Positions 1-9,162 of a stretch of DNA of 64,000 nucleotides are shown piece after piece (positions within the stretch are counted from its first letter, which is position 1; every line of letters starts with the position of its first letter). The stretch lies in the NCBI GenBank assembly GCA_045600225.1, contig JAZRXL010000021.1, positions 1-64,000 on the forward strand, read 5' to 3'. A program made the position numbers and the translations under genes. The notes under the pieces are model-generated. The model was not told the origin of the DNA. It was given only the letters and a program-made list of their open reading frames with translations, and searched no databases. This DNA is from UBA1181 sp045600225 (GTDB lineage Bacteria; Bacteroidota; Bacteroidia; Bacteroidales; Paludibacteraceae).

Positions 1-37
1 ACTCTCAAAGAAGAATGAAAATAAAAAAATACAAAAA

Positions 38-75
38 AGAAGATTGTTGCAGGACTAGTCCTGCAACAATCTTCT
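38..75 (-). terminator. Perfect 38-bp palindrome, probable terminator of the amylase operon
   Basis: The two 19-base halves are perfectly complementary and centred on ACTAGT. On the minus strand the palindrome follows the amylase stop and leads into a T-rich run, as expected for a factor-independent terminator. The absence of any unpaired loop base is unusual. Confidence 0.6.
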
Positions 76-80
76 AAAAA

Positions 81-142
81 GTACTATTTTTGTCCTGAAT
101 AAATTAAGTCTAAAACTGTAACGGTTATTTAGGACTAGTCAA
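81..142. repeat. 62-bp repeat, inverted partner of 62134-62195
   Basis: This stretch matches the reverse complement of 62134-62195 at 61 of 62 bases; the only difference I see is at position 95. It carries its own imperfect terminal inversion (GTCCTAAATAA against TTATTCAGGAC on the minus strand), which resembles the end of an insertion sequence or a small MITE. It lies between the amylase stop codon and the terminator palindrome. No family could be assigned. Confidence 0.85.
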
Positions 143-154
143 TGTTTGGAGTAA

Positions 155-1825
155 TTAATCGATATCTATTTTGATAATTACACCTTCATTTTTAGGAACG
201 GTGATCTCGAATTGTTGATCAGAACTTAATCTTGTTACGCCACTTTTCTCAGACAAGAGTTCTGTGAATGAATATTCTTTCCAGTTTTCAATGTTTAGGT
301 ATTCGAATGCGTGGTATGGAATGTTTATGCCAAGGTCCACATCAAAGTCTTCGAAGTTGGAAACGATTAACAACAACGAATTACCTTTCTTACGAAGATA
401 AGCGTACTGTTTGTTTGTATTAAATTTGGGGTTGTTGAAGTTGGCGTATTCAAGATCAAAGAATAATCCTTCACCAATAGCTACTTCTTCCTTGCAAATA
501 TTAAGCAATCGTTTGTAGAATCTTTGAAGATCTTTTTCTTCCTTTTTAGATTTACCTGTTAACCACCGACGAACAGTAGGAATAGACCAATAGTCAAAAA
601 TTGTAGTTCTTCCGTCGGCACCACTGAATCCTTCCGCATCCATTGCATTCTCTCCAAACTCTTGTCCATTATAGATCATAATAGGACCTTTGTTGATGGT
701 TGCGGATATGATCATCGCAGCTTTTCCTTTCTCTGCATTTCCTGCAAAATTAGGGTGTGCAATTCGTTGTTCGTCATGATTTTCAAGGAAGTTGAGCATA
801 TTACCTTCAATTCCATTGAGACGTTGCCAACAAGGTGTTATATTGTGGCAAGCGTTTTCATTTCTCATGACGCTACGAAGTGTATCATATAAACCAACTT
901 TGTCGTAAAGATAATCGAAGTTTCCTTCGGATATATAACGATGGTATTGGTTGGGATCGTAGGTTTCGGCGATAAAGATAATATCTGGATAAGACTCTTT
1001 TATTTGAGGAATTACCCAATGCCAGAAATCTACTGGAACCATTTCTGCCATGTCGCATCTGAATCCGTCCACCTTCTTTTTACACCAGAATAGTAGGATG
1101 TCTCTCATCTTCATCCAAGTGTCAGGAAGAGGAAAGAAGTCGTATCTATGGTTATTTCGGTAATCAACGCCATAATTTAGTTTTACGGTTTCGTACCAGT
1201 CATATTGTCCAGGATTGTTTGAGAAACAATCATTACCTGTTGCTTTACAAGGATTCTCTATGTATGGCTTTTTAAATGCGGAGGTGTCGAAACGTGGAGA
1301 AAATTCTTCTCCAGGAAGATAATAGAAGTTGTTTTGATTAGAAAAGAACACCTCTTTCACATCATTTTCACCTAAATCCTTTACGCCTTTGGGCTTGGCA
1401 TCTGAATGGTATTGTCTAGCAACATGGTTAGGGACAAAATCCATAATAACCTTCATTCCAGCTTTATGAGTGCGGGTGATAAGGGCTTGATATTCTTTCA
1501 TCCTATCATTGACACTTTCTGCCAAATCGGGATCAACATCGTAGTAGTCTTTGATTGCATATGGAGAACCTGCTTTACCTTTGACAACTTCGGGATGGTC
1601 CAATTGGATACCATACTCAGAATAGTCTGTTTGGGTTGCATGCTCAATTACTCCGGTATACCAAACGTGAGTAATGCCCAATTCTTTGATCTCTTTTAGT
1701 CGTTCCGTCGTGAAATCATTGAATTTACCGCATCCGTTTTGCTTTAGGCTTCCGTTGCTTTTTAATTTATCATTTGTGTTACCAAAAAGTCTTGGTAATA
1801 CTTGATAGATTATGATCTTCTCCAT
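155..1825 (-). CDS. GH13 alpha-amylase family glycosidase
   Basis: The 556-aa protein should hydrolyse or rearrange alpha-1,4-glucans. The four GH13 regions are visible: I (DFVPNH, about residue 128), II (GFRCDMAE, about 255, nucleophile Asp), III (IAETYD, about 285, acid/base Glu) and IV (ENHDEQR, about 348, transition-state Asp). No signal peptide is seen, so it is probably cytoplasmic and acts on storage or imported glucan. It is the last gene of a minus-strand operon, 21 bp after the PurF-like gene. The exact specificity (amylase, maltogenic or branching) cannot be read from sequence. Confidence 0.9.
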   Translation of the reverse strand: MEKIIIYQVLPRLFGNTNDKLKSNGSLKQNGCGKFNDFTTERLKEIKELGITHVWYTGVIEHATQTDYSEYGIQLDHPEVVKGKAGSPYAIKDYYDVDPDLAESVNDRMKEYQALITRTHKAGMKVIMDFVPNHVARQYHSDAKPKGVKDLGENDVKEVFFSNQNNFYYLPGEEFSPRFDTSAFKKPYIENPCKATGNDCFSNNPGQYDWYETVKLNYGVDYRNNHRYDFFPLPDTWMKMRDILLFWCKKKVDGFRCDMAEMVPVDFWHWVIPQIKESYPDIIFIAETYDPNQYHRYISEGNFDYLYDKVGLYDTLRSVMRNENACHNITPCWQRLNGIEGNMLNFLENHDEQRIAHPNFAGNAEKGKAAMIISATINKGPIMIYNGQEFGENAMDAEGFSGADGRTTIFDYWSIPTVRRWLTGKSKKEEKDLQRFYKRLLNICKEEVAIGEGLFFDLEYANFNNPKFNTNKQYAYLRKKGNSLLLIVSNFEDFDVDLGINIPYHAFEYLNIENWKEYSFTELLSEKSGVTRLSSDQQFEITVPKNEGVIIKIDID

Positions 1826-1846
1826 ATATCAGTATCTTTAGTTGAA

Positions 1847-3256
1847 TCAATCAAAATAACTTGAACCATCGAAACAGTGAGTACAAACTTGTTCTTTTGG
1901 AAGTCCTATTGCCTCAATCAAATCTTCAATTGTACTAAATTTAAGAGAGGTTAAGTTGAACTGTTGACGAATATCCTCTACCATTCGATTGTATTCGTCT
2001 GAACCTGTTGTTTGGTATTTGTCCAAGTTGATATCGTGTCTTCCTTCGAATTTTTGAATGATACGACGAGTGATTAAATCCAATTCGTTATTTTTCGATG
2101 CAAAGTTTAAGAATTCGCATGGATAGATAAGCGGAGGACAAGAGATACGCATATTTACCTCTTTTACACCATAAGAGTAAAGTGCACTTACATTGTCTGA
2201 TAACTGAGTTCCACGAACAATTGAATCATCACAGAAGATAACGCGACTTCCGCTCAACAACTGTTTGTTAGGAATCAGTTTCATCTTAGCTACAAGTTTT
2301 CTGATCTCTTGAGTTGCAGGGGTAAAACTTCTTGGCCAAGTTGGAGTGTACTTCACAATTGCTCTTTTGTAAGGAATGCCACTTCCATTAGAATATCCGA
2401 TAGCGAAACCAATACCAGAATCAGGTACTGCCGCAACATAGTCTGCTTCACACTCATCTTTCTTACCCATTAAACATCCTGCACAGTGTCTTGCACAGTC
2501 TACATTGATATCTTCGTATGTACTAACAGGATATCCGTAGTAAACCCACATGAAGGAGCAAACTTGCATTTTCTTTCCTGGTTTCCTTAGTTGTTCAAAA
2601 CCATCGGCGGTAATTCTGACAATTTCACCAGGACCTATGTTATAGCATGGTTCGTAGTCAAGGTTGTGGAATGAGCAAGATTCGCAAGATACTGCATAAC
2701 CTTCTTCATTCTTGGCAATGACCATAGGCAAACGACCTAATTTATCACGACCTGCGATAATTTCATTTTCAGTTAGGATAAGTATTGTACAAGATCCTTT
2801 GATCTTGTTGTATACATTCTCTATACCTTCTTTGAAAGAATCTGCTTCTGATATAAGAAGAGCGATTAACTCTGTCTGATTGATTTTCCCTGAACTCATT
2901 TCAGAGAATGGCATTTTCTTTTCCAAAAGTTCCTTGCCCAATTCCTCAATGTTGTTGATGCATGCGATAGTTGCTATGGCAAAGCGACCAAGGTGGGAAT
3001 TGATAAGAATAGGTTGCGCATCAGTGTCACTGATAACTCCGATACCTGCATTTCCCTTGAATTTAGGAAGGTTCGGTTCGAACTTTGTTCTGAAATAAGA
3101 ACTTTCAAGATTGTGAATGCTGCGGGTAAAGCCAACCTCTTTGTCGTACATGGCCATACCACCGCGTTTTGTTCCAAGATGTGAGTTGTAGTCGGTTCCG
3201 TAATATAAGTCCCATAAACAACTACTCTTTTTAATTGTACCAAAAAAACCTCCCAT
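1847..3256 (-). CDS. PurF-like amidophosphoribosyltransferase paralogue without the catalytic Cys
   Basis: The 469-aa protein has the PurF layout: an N-terminal Ntn glutaminase fold and a C-terminal phosphoribosyltransferase domain with an intact PRPP loop (VIFCDDSIVRGTQ). PurF normally starts Met-Cys and uses Cys as the glutamine nucleophile; this one starts MGGFFG, so glutaminase activity should be lost. Cysteine pairs (CARHCAGC, and CTHC near the C-terminus) could bind an Fe-S cluster as in Bacillus-type PurF. It may use free ammonia or have another role. Its operon partners are the exonuclease upstream and the amylase downstream. I give no gene symbol because a canonical purF may exist elsewhere. 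Confidence 0.8.
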   Translation of the reverse strand: MGGFFGTIKKSSCLWDLYYGTDYNSHLGTKRGGMAMYDKEVGFTRSIHNLESSYFRTKFEPNLPKFKGNAGIGVISDTDAQPILINSHLGRFAIATIACINNIEELGKELLEKKMPFSEMSSGKINQTELIALLISEADSFKEGIENVYNKIKGSCTILILTENEIIAGRDKLGRLPMVIAKNEEGYAVSCESCSFHNLDYEPCYNIGPGEIVRITADGFEQLRKPGKKMQVCSFMWVYYGYPVSTYEDINVDCARHCAGCLMGKKDECEADYVAAVPDSGIGFAIGYSNGSGIPYKRAIVKYTPTWPRSFTPATQEIRKLVAKMKLIPNKQLLSGSRVIFCDDSIVRGTQLSDNVSALYSYGVKEVNMRISCPPLIYPCEFLNFASKNNELDLITRRIIQKFEGRHDINLDKYQTTGSDEYNRMVEDIRQQFNLTSLKFSTIEDLIEAIGLPKEQVCTHCFDGSSYFD

Positions 3257-3268
3257 ATCTTTTTTCTT

Positions 3269-3895
3269 TTAATAATCCATTTTAGTGGATTGTTCGTTTT
3301 TATGTTTGAAATTTTCTAATTCTGTATAAATTCGACGAGTTGCCCATGCATCAAGTGCTGCATATCTCTTTTGTTCTTCAGAAAGGAAGTTTGCTTCCCA
3401 ATTGCTTAACCTTTGTCTTTTTGAAATTCTTTTCCCGAAAATATTGGCATAGATACGGGCCAATCCATTATCTTTTATTCCAAAATCTTTAACATAGGTC
3501 TGTAATTCTATGAAGTTCTGCGGGTTGAAGGCTCCTGTTTTTTTTAATCCCCTAAAATCATCCTTTAAGGAAAGCCCTATTTTCAGAATACTTTCATCCT
3601 CCAATAAGGATTTGACTATGCTTAGGATTGTAGGGGCGTCTTTTACACGAAATAGGAAACAGAAGTTGTCTGAACTTAATTGAATAAGACTAATGTCATG
3701 CTGGTCATTTTTGCTATGCGCGGGTTTCGTTTCTGTATCAAATCCTATAATCTGGCTTTGCTTCAATGCTTGTATGGCTTTCTCTGCTTCTGAGATGGAT
3801 TGTATGACATATATTTGACCGCAGAAAGTTTCGACAGGAAGTTTTGCCAAATCTTCCTTTGAAATGCTTTCTCTATGCCATGTAATATTAGTCAT
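3269..3895 (-). CDS. RNase D-like 3'-5' exonuclease domain protein
   Basis: The 208-aa protein is a DEDDy-type exonuclease. Exo I is FDTETKP (Asp and Glu), Exo II is around LKDDFRGLKK, and Exo III is YAALDAWA (Tyr-x3-Asp). It lacks the HRDC domains of full-length RNase D, so it is a single-domain member that could act on RNA or DNA 3' ends. The gene overlaps the DUF5063 gene by 8 bp and ends 12 bp before the PurF-like gene, so the three are probably cotranscribed. Confidence 0.85.
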   Translation of the reverse strand: MTNITWHRESISKEDLAKLPVETFCGQIYVIQSISEAEKAIQALKQSQIIGFDTETKPAHSKNDQHDISLIQLSSDNFCFLFRVKDAPTILSIVKSLLEDESILKIGLSLKDDFRGLKKTGAFNPQNFIELQTYVKDFGIKDNGLARIYANIFGKRISKRQRLSNWEANFLSEEQKRYAALDAWATRRIYTELENFKHKNEQSTKMDY

Positions 3896-4502
3896 TGAAA
3901 AAATCTATCTCTTCTTGATTTGTATTAGGTTCGTCATCGTAGGGATTGAAGTCAACCTCTTCGTCATTCTCCCATTCCGCATTATATAATACATTATGCA
4001 TGGCACGCAAGGCGTTAAGAGTCTTTTGCCCCCAATAGGATCTGAAATTGTCTTTGCATTCGCGTAGGGTGTCATTCATAATTGATATATCTGCCGATTG
4101 GAAATTGGATATCATATCTTTAAGGTCTTGATAGATATCGGACATGTCTTCAGATATATATGCGACAATTGGTGTATCGCTATACTGCATGTCTTCTTGA
4201 AAGACTTCCAAGTATTCGTCAAACTGTGCAGTGATTCTTGCGATGTTTTGTCGAATATTTTCGTAAATAGATTCGGTAACGAATTGTTGTAGATCAGAAA
4301 AAGAACTCTCTTCCAAATTAGGCAGTAGGGATGTTTTTAGGTATAGTAAGGTAAGTAGTTTGATAGATTTGTCGAAAAATGCTTTACTTCTGTATTGTCT
4401 GCAGTTCTCGATGAAGATACAATACTCTGCGGCAACAGTGACAAACTCAATGGTGTTTTTGTCGTACACAGGGTGTTGTGGGTATGCTTCTTTGTCTATC
4501 AT
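3888..4502 (-). CDS. DUF5063-family protein
   Basis: The 204-aa acidic, mostly helical protein has no signal peptide or membrane segment. Its start (HPVYDKNTIEFVTVAAEYC) resembles the DUF5063 family of Bacteroidetes; function unknown. It is the first gene of the four-gene minus-strand operon. A reverse -7 element (CAAAATTA, reading TAATTTTG on the minus strand) lies just upstream at 4526-4533. The 8-bp overlap with the exonuclease gene suggests coupled translation and a functional link to that nuclease. Confidence 0.75.
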   Translation of the reverse strand: MIDKEAYPQHPVYDKNTIEFVTVAAEYCIFIENCRQYRSKAFFDKSIKLLTLLYLKTSLLPNLEESSFSDLQQFVTESIYENIRQNIARITAQFDEYLEVFQEDMQYSDTPIVAYISEDMSDIYQDLKDMISNFQSADISIMNDTLRECKDNFRSYWGQKTLNALRAMHNVLYNAEWENDEEVDFNPYDDEPNTNQEEIDFFND

Positions 4503-4525
4503 TTGAGCGTTTCTTTTTCTATACG

Positions 4526-4533
4526 CAAAATTA
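4526..4533 (-). promoter_or_regulatory. -7 element of the DUF5063-exonuclease-purF-like-amylase operon
   Basis: TAATTTTG read on the minus strand matches the Bacteroidetes TAnnTTTG form, 23 bp before the start codon. I see no clear -33 TTTG at the right distance. The surrounding 457-bp gap (4503-4959) holds only this element and the rpsA promoter; I see no gene in it. Confidence 0.45.
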
Positions 4534-4863
4534 TAACAAATTTATCTTGTTATTAAACTGCCTTGGTAAAATTTTTTTAGAAAATTATGAACAATCAGAT
4601 AATATGTGATTTTTTATATAGCATGATGTATGTTTTTTTGTGTTTGTGCAAATATTACAAATTCGGCAGAGATGAGAAAGGGAAAGGTCGTTGTATGCAA
4701 TATGAATGCAAGGTGAGGAAGACAATTGATATAACTTGGGAGGATTTTGTCGAATAATGGTGTTAATGTATCATGTTTGAGGAATGTCTTTTCAGGTTCA
4801 AATATTAAGGTATACATCGATTTTTTCAAAGTGTTATTTTGAAAAACTTATTTACTTTATTTG

Positions 4864-4894
4864 TTGTGTTTTATAATTAAAAGTTGTATATTTG
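4864..4894 (+). promoter_or_regulatory. rpsA promoter (TTG-20-TATATTTG)
   Basis: TTG at 4864-4866 is separated by 20 bp from TATATTTG at 4887-4894, a near-consensus Bacteroidetes promoter 65 bp before the rpsA start. The leader that follows is AT-rich and could host autoregulation by S1, but no specific fold is evident. Confidence 0.7.
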
Positions 4895-4959
4895 CACCCA
4901 AGTTTTTATAAACAATATAATGTCTAACGACTAAAGTATTTAATTATTAACATTTTAAA

Positions 4960-6747
4960 ATGAGTGATTTAACAAACAAAGTAACTCCCGTTGATGGTTT
5001 TGATTGGGATGCTTACGAGAAAGGCGATGTTCTAACAAACATTAGCCAAGAGGAATTGGAGGAAAAGTACGGTCAAACATTGAACGTCGTAAAAGACAAG
5101 GATGTTGTGATGGGTAAGGTTATCTCCATGAACAAAAGAGAGGTTGTAGTTAATGTTGGTTACAAGTCAGATGGTATCGTACCTATGAGCGAGTTCCGCT
5201 ACAATCCAGACCTTAAAATCGGAGATGAGGTAGAGGTTTACATTGAAAGTCCTGAAGATAAGAAAGGACAATTGTTGTTGTCTCACAAGAAAGCACGTGC
5301 ATCTCGTTCTTGGGATTTGGTTAACGCTGCTTTGGAGAATGATGAAATCATTAAGGGTTACATCAAGTGTAGAACTAAGGGTGGTATGATTGTTGACGTA
5401 TTCGGTATCGAGGCGTTCTTACCAGGTTCTCAAATTGATGTTAAGCCAATTCGCGACTACGATTTGTTCGTTGGTAAAACAATGGAGTTCAAGGTCGTTA
5501 AGATTAACCACGAATTTAAGAATGTTGTTGTATCTCACAAGGCTCTTATCGAGGCTGAGTTAGAGCAACAAAAGAAAGATATCATTTCTAAGCTTGAGAA
5601 GGGTCAAGTATTGGAAGGAACTGTTAAGAACATCACTTCTTACGGTGTATTTATCGATTTGGGTGGTGTAGATGGATTGATCCACATTACTGATTTGTCA
5701 TGGGGTCGCGTAACACATCCAGAAGAGGTTGTTTCTTTGGATCAAAAGTTGAATGTCGTAATTTTGGACTTCGATGATGATAAGAAGCGTATTGCATTAG
5801 GTTTGAAGCAATTGACTCCTCATCCATGGGATGCTTTGGATGCTAACTTGAACGTTGGTGACAAGGTTAAGGGTAAGGTAGTTGTTATGGCTGACTATGG
5901 TGCTTTCGTTGAGATCGCTCCAGGCGTAGAAGGATTGATCCACGTATCTGAGATGTCTTGGTCTCAACACTTGCGTAGTGCACAAGACTTTATGAAGGTA
6001 GGTGACGAAGTTGAGGCTGTAGTTTTGACTTTGGATCGTGAAGAGAGAAAGATGTCTTTGGGTATCAAGCAATTGAAATCAGATCCTTGGGATAATATCG
6101 ATACTGAGTACGCTGTAGGAACAAAGCACACTGCTAAAGTTCGTAACTTTACTAACTTTGGTGTGTTTGTTGAGATTACAGAAGGTGTTGATGGTTTGAT
6201 CCACATTTCTGACTTGTCTTGGACAAAGAAAATCAAGCATCCATCTGAGTTTACTCAAATTGGTGCAGAGATCGAAGTTCAAGTGTTGGAGATCGATAAG
6301 GAGAATCGTCGTTTGAGCCTTGGCCACAAGCAATTAGAAGAAAATCCTTGGGATACATTTGAGACTATCTTCACAGTAGATTCTGTACATGAAGGTACTA
6401 TCATCGAAATGATGGATAAGGGTGCTGTTATTTCTCTTCCTTATGGTGTAGAGGGATTTGCTACTCCTAAGCACTTGATCAAAGAGGATAAGACTCAAGC
6501 AAAAGTAGACGAGAAGTTACAATTCAAGGTGATTGAATTCAATAAGGATGCTAAGAGAATCATTCTTTCTCACAGCAGAATTTTTGAAGATGCTTTGAAG
6601 GGTGATGACGAATCTGCAGAGAAGAAAGAGGCTCGCAAGAAGAAGTCAACAAAGAAGGCAGAACCAGCAGTTCAAATGGAGAAGACTACTTTGGGAGACA
6701 TCGAGGGCTTGGCTGCTTTGAAAGATCAATTGTCAACAGAAAAATAA
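4960..6747 (+). CDS. rpsA: 30S ribosomal protein S1
   Basis: The 595-aa protein has serial S1 (OB-fold) RNA-binding repeats. Repeats with GxxVxGxV...YGxFVxI...GLIHxSxxSW are plain at roughly residues 210-275, 295-365 and 380-450, with more divergent copies on both sides. The tail is Lys/Glu-rich (KKEARKKKSTKK). S1 binds mRNA on the 30S subunit, which matters in a phylum with few Shine-Dalgarno sites. The gene stands alone, with its own promoter and a hairpin terminator. Confidence 0.97.
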   Translation: MSDLTNKVTPVDGFDWDAYEKGDVLTNISQEELEEKYGQTLNVVKDKDVVMGKVISMNKREVVVNVGYKSDGIVPMSEFRYNPDLKIGDEVEVYIESPEDKKGQLLLSHKKARASRSWDLVNAALENDEIIKGYIKCRTKGGMIVDVFGIEAFLPGSQIDVKPIRDYDLFVGKTMEFKVVKINHEFKNVVVSHKALIEAELEQQKKDIISKLEKGQVLEGTVKNITSYGVFIDLGGVDGLIHITDLSWGRVTHPEEVVSLDQKLNVVILDFDDDKKRIALGLKQLTPHPWDALDANLNVGDKVKGKVVVMADYGAFVEIAPGVEGLIHVSEMSWSQHLRSAQDFMKVGDEVEAVVLTLDREERKMSLGIKQLKSDPWDNIDTEYAVGTKHTAKVRNFTNFGVFVEITEGVDGLIHISDLSWTKKIKHPSEFTQIGAEIEVQVLEIDKENRRLSLGHKQLEENPWDTFETIFTVDSVHEGTIIEMMDKGAVISLPYGVEGFATPKHLIKEDKTQAKVDEKLQFKVIEFNKDAKRIILSHSRIFEDALKGDDESAEKKEARKKKSTKKAEPAVQMEKTTLGDIEGLAALKDQLSTEK

Positions 6748-6753
6748 TTTTTG

Positions 6754-6784
6754 AATCCTGCCCTGTTTACAGGGTGGGATTTTA
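6754..6784 (+). terminator. rpsA terminator hairpin
   Basis: AATCCTGCCCTG and CAGGGTGGGATT pair around a TTTA loop with one G-T wobble, followed by a short T-run. Confidence 0.7.
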
Positions 6785-6835
6785 TAGAAGACTTTATTAC
6801 AAACAATAGAATTTTCAACTTAATTAATTTTTTAT

Positions 6836-8065
6836 ATGAAAAAAAGTTTTTTAGCTCTATTTATGGCTATGGGTCTTGTTGCTGGTGTTAACGCACAAGA
6901 TCAAGAAGCAGTAGCAGAAGAGGCTGCAGTTTCTAACGCTTCTGAGTCAATCAACCATTGGTCACTTGCAGTTAAGGGTGGTATCAACTATCTTCGTTAT
7001 GCTGACCAAAAAGTTGATTTTGAAGTCGGTGGTGTTGTAGAAAGAACATTCAATCCTCGTTGGGGAATGGGTATTGAGTATATGTTCTTGAAGAACAATA
7101 ATGAGGCAATGCGTGGTTGTGGTGAGATGGATGGTGCAAACCATGACATCGATATCTTCGGATCTATCAATTTGTCAAATATTATTGCTCCTTACCGTTC
7201 TGCAGGATGGCAAAAATTGAACTGGTTTGTAAATGGTGGTCTTGGTGTTACTATTTACAAGAACGCATTCGATGGTCAAGAAGATCCTTTGAAGGGTGTT
7301 AAGATGTTGGGTGTTGCTGGTACTGATTTGGAGTACAATGTATGCAAGTATATCGCTTTGTTCTTGGAGGCTCAATACAGAATGAACTCTAATAGCGAGC
7401 AAGCTCCTGCATATGGTCGTTCTTTCATTTGTGGTAACTTTGGTATCCGTGTTATGTTCGGTGGTGAAAGCAATATCCGCAACATCGCTTGGGCTGATTA
7501 CATCCCACAAGTTGAGGTTCCAGATTTGACTCCATTGTTCGAGGCTCAAAAGAAGGAAATGGACGAGAAGGCTGCTGCTATGGCTAAGGAAATCGATGAT
7601 CAAAACAAGCAAATCAAAGATCTAGAGGCTAAGATTAAGTTCACTCAAGATTCTTTGGATCGTCACATCAAGGCTACTAAGCCAAAGACTGCTTATACTC
7701 CAACTGCAGAAGAGGCTCAAATCATCAAGACAGCTTTGGCTAACTTGGAGTTCGAGTCTGCAAAGGCTACTATCAAGTCTTCTTCTTTCACTTACTTGGA
7801 TGGTCTTGCTGATCTATTGAAGAAACACCCAGAGTGGTCTGTTAAGTTGGCTGGTCACACAGACAACACAGGTAACGCTGCTAAGAACCTTCAATTGTCT
7901 AAGGATCGTGCTGCATCTGTAAAGAACTACTTGGTTTCTAAGGGTGCTGATAAGGCTAACATCGAGACTGAAGGTTTCGGTCAAACTAAGCCTATCGCTT
8001 CTAACAACACTGCTGCTGGTAAGGCAAAGAACCGTCGTGTAGAGGTAGAGTTGTTCTCTAAATAA
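6836..8065 (+). CDS. OmpA-family outer membrane protein
   Basis: The 409-aa protein starts with a signal peptide (cleavage near VNAQ, residue 21). An outer-membrane beta-barrel follows (about 40-215), then an Ala/Glu/Lys coiled-coil linker (about 230-280) and a C-terminal OmpA peptidoglycan-binding domain (about 300-405, with LAGHTDNTG and the final NRRVEVEL). It anchors the outer membrane to the cell wall. Codon use is strongly biased, as in rpsA, which suggests high expression. Strong terminator downstream. Confidence 0.93.
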   Translation: MKKSFLALFMAMGLVAGVNAQDQEAVAEEAAVSNASESINHWSLAVKGGINYLRYADQKVDFEVGGVVERTFNPRWGMGIEYMFLKNNNEAMRGCGEMDGANHDIDIFGSINLSNIIAPYRSAGWQKLNWFVNGGLGVTIYKNAFDGQEDPLKGVKMLGVAGTDLEYNVCKYIALFLEAQYRMNSNSEQAPAYGRSFICGNFGIRVMFGGESNIRNIAWADYIPQVEVPDLTPLFEAQKKEMDEKAAAMAKEIDDQNKQIKDLEAKIKFTQDSLDRHIKATKPKTAYTPTAEEAQIIKTALANLEFESAKATIKSSSFTYLDGLADLLKKHPEWSVKLAGHTDNTGNAAKNLQLSKDRAASVKNYLVSKGADKANIETEGFGQTKPIASNNTAAGKAKNRRVEVELFSK

Positions 8066-8086
8066 TAAATTTATTTAGATCACGAT

Positions 8087-8120
8087 AAAAAGGTGGAGTG
8101 TCATACTCCACCTTTTTCTT
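8087..8120 (+). terminator. Terminator of the OmpA-family gene
   Basis: AAAAAGGTGGAGT pairs perfectly with ACTCCACCTTTTT (8087-8099 with 8105-8117) around the loop GTCAT and runs into T residues. Confidence 0.9.
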
Positions 8121-8168
8121 TTTTTTAAGAATGGCTACGAACTAAATGTGGCTCGTATGAATTATCTA

Positions 8169-8202
8169 TTTGTTTATATGTCAAAATATTGTGTTATCTT
8201 TG
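8169..8202 (+). promoter_or_regulatory. rnz promoter (TTTG-22-TATCTTTG)
   Basis: TTTG at 8169-8172 and TATCTTTG at 8195-8202, 36 bp before the rnz start. The spacing is slightly long. Confidence 0.6.
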
Positions 8203-8237
8203 CAATACTTTAAGAATTACGTTAGATTATAATATAA

Positions 8238-9152
8238 ATGACAGATGTTAGGTTGGAAATATTAGGCTCGGGTTCTGCTATACCTACAAAAAATCGCAAT
8301 CAGGCAGCACAAATATTATCTTTACATAATAAGTCTTTTATGATTGATTGTGGGGAAGCAACTCAACATCAGATGATCCGTCATGCAGTATCCACCTCTC
8401 GAATGAATCATATTTTTATTTCACATCTACATGGAGATCATTGTTTTGGGCTTCTTGGCTTGATTTCAACATTAGGAATGAGAGGAAGAACTGCAGATCT
8501 GTACATACATTCTCATTCAGCTTTAGAACCTTTGCTTCGTCCTTCTCTTAATTTTTTCTGTAGGGATTTATCCTTCGAGGTTAAGTTTGAACCGTATGAT
8601 CATACATCTGCAAGTGTTCTTTATGAGGATAGAGGTTTGGTTGTGTCAACATTTCCTTTAAAACATTCTTTACCATCTTCAGGTTTCTTATTTAAGGAAA
8701 AAGAGAAGGAACGTCATATTATTTCAGATAAGATAAAATTCTATAACATTCCTATAAAACAAATTCCTTTGATTAAACAAGGTGCTGATTTTATAACAGA
8801 GGAAGGTGTGGTAATTCCTAATTCTCAACTAACAACATCTCCTTCCCCTTCCAAATCATATGCATATTGTTCTGACACCGTTTGTTTAGAGAAGATAATC
8901 CCTTTTGTTGAGAATGTTGATCTTTTATATCATGAAGCAACTTTTTTGCATGAGCATTTAGGTAGAGCAAAGGCTACTATGCACTCGACTGCTCTTCAGG
9001 CGGCTACGCTTGCGCAGATGGCACAAGTAAAGCATTTGCTAATTGGTCATTTTTCTGCCAGGTACGATAGTTTACTTCCTCTTTTAGAAGAAGCCAAGTC
9101 TGTTTTTCCGAATACTTCTATAGCGGAAGATGGTAAATTTTTTGATTTTTAA
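8238..9152 (+). CDS. rnz: Ribonuclease Z (tRNA 3' endonuclease)
   Basis: The 304-aa metallo-beta-lactamase-fold protein has the metal-binding motif SHLHGDHCFG near residue 60, and downstream YCSDT and GHFSARY residues fitting the RNase Z active site. It trims the 3' trailer of tRNA precursors. Length fits the short bacterial form. The downstream DUF5686 gene starts 10 bp after the stop, so the two may be cotranscribed. Confidence 0.93.
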   Translation: MTDVRLEILGSGSAIPTKNRNQAAQILSLHNKSFMIDCGEATQHQMIRHAVSTSRMNHIFISHLHGDHCFGLLGLISTLGMRGRTADLYIHSHSALEPLLRPSLNFFCRDLSFEVKFEPYDHTSASVLYEDRGLVVSTFPLKHSLPSSGFLFKEKEKERHIISDKIKFYNIPIKQIPLIKQGADFITEEGVVIPNSQLTTSPSPSKSYAYCSDTVCLEKIIPFVENVDLLYHEATFLHEHLGRAKATMHSTALQAATLAQMAQVKHLLIGHFSARYDSLLPLLEEAKSVFPNTSIAEDGKFFDF

Positions 9153-9162
9153 CGTTAGGACA

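Noticed and set aside
4614..4829. 71-aa minus-strand frame upstream of rpsA
   Set aside because: It lies in an AT-rich leader, lacks any domain or promoter and overlaps the rpsA promoter region.
4503..4959. A riboswitch in the 457-bp gap before rpsA
   Set aside because: I could not find a conserved stem set; only the two divergent promoters are supported.
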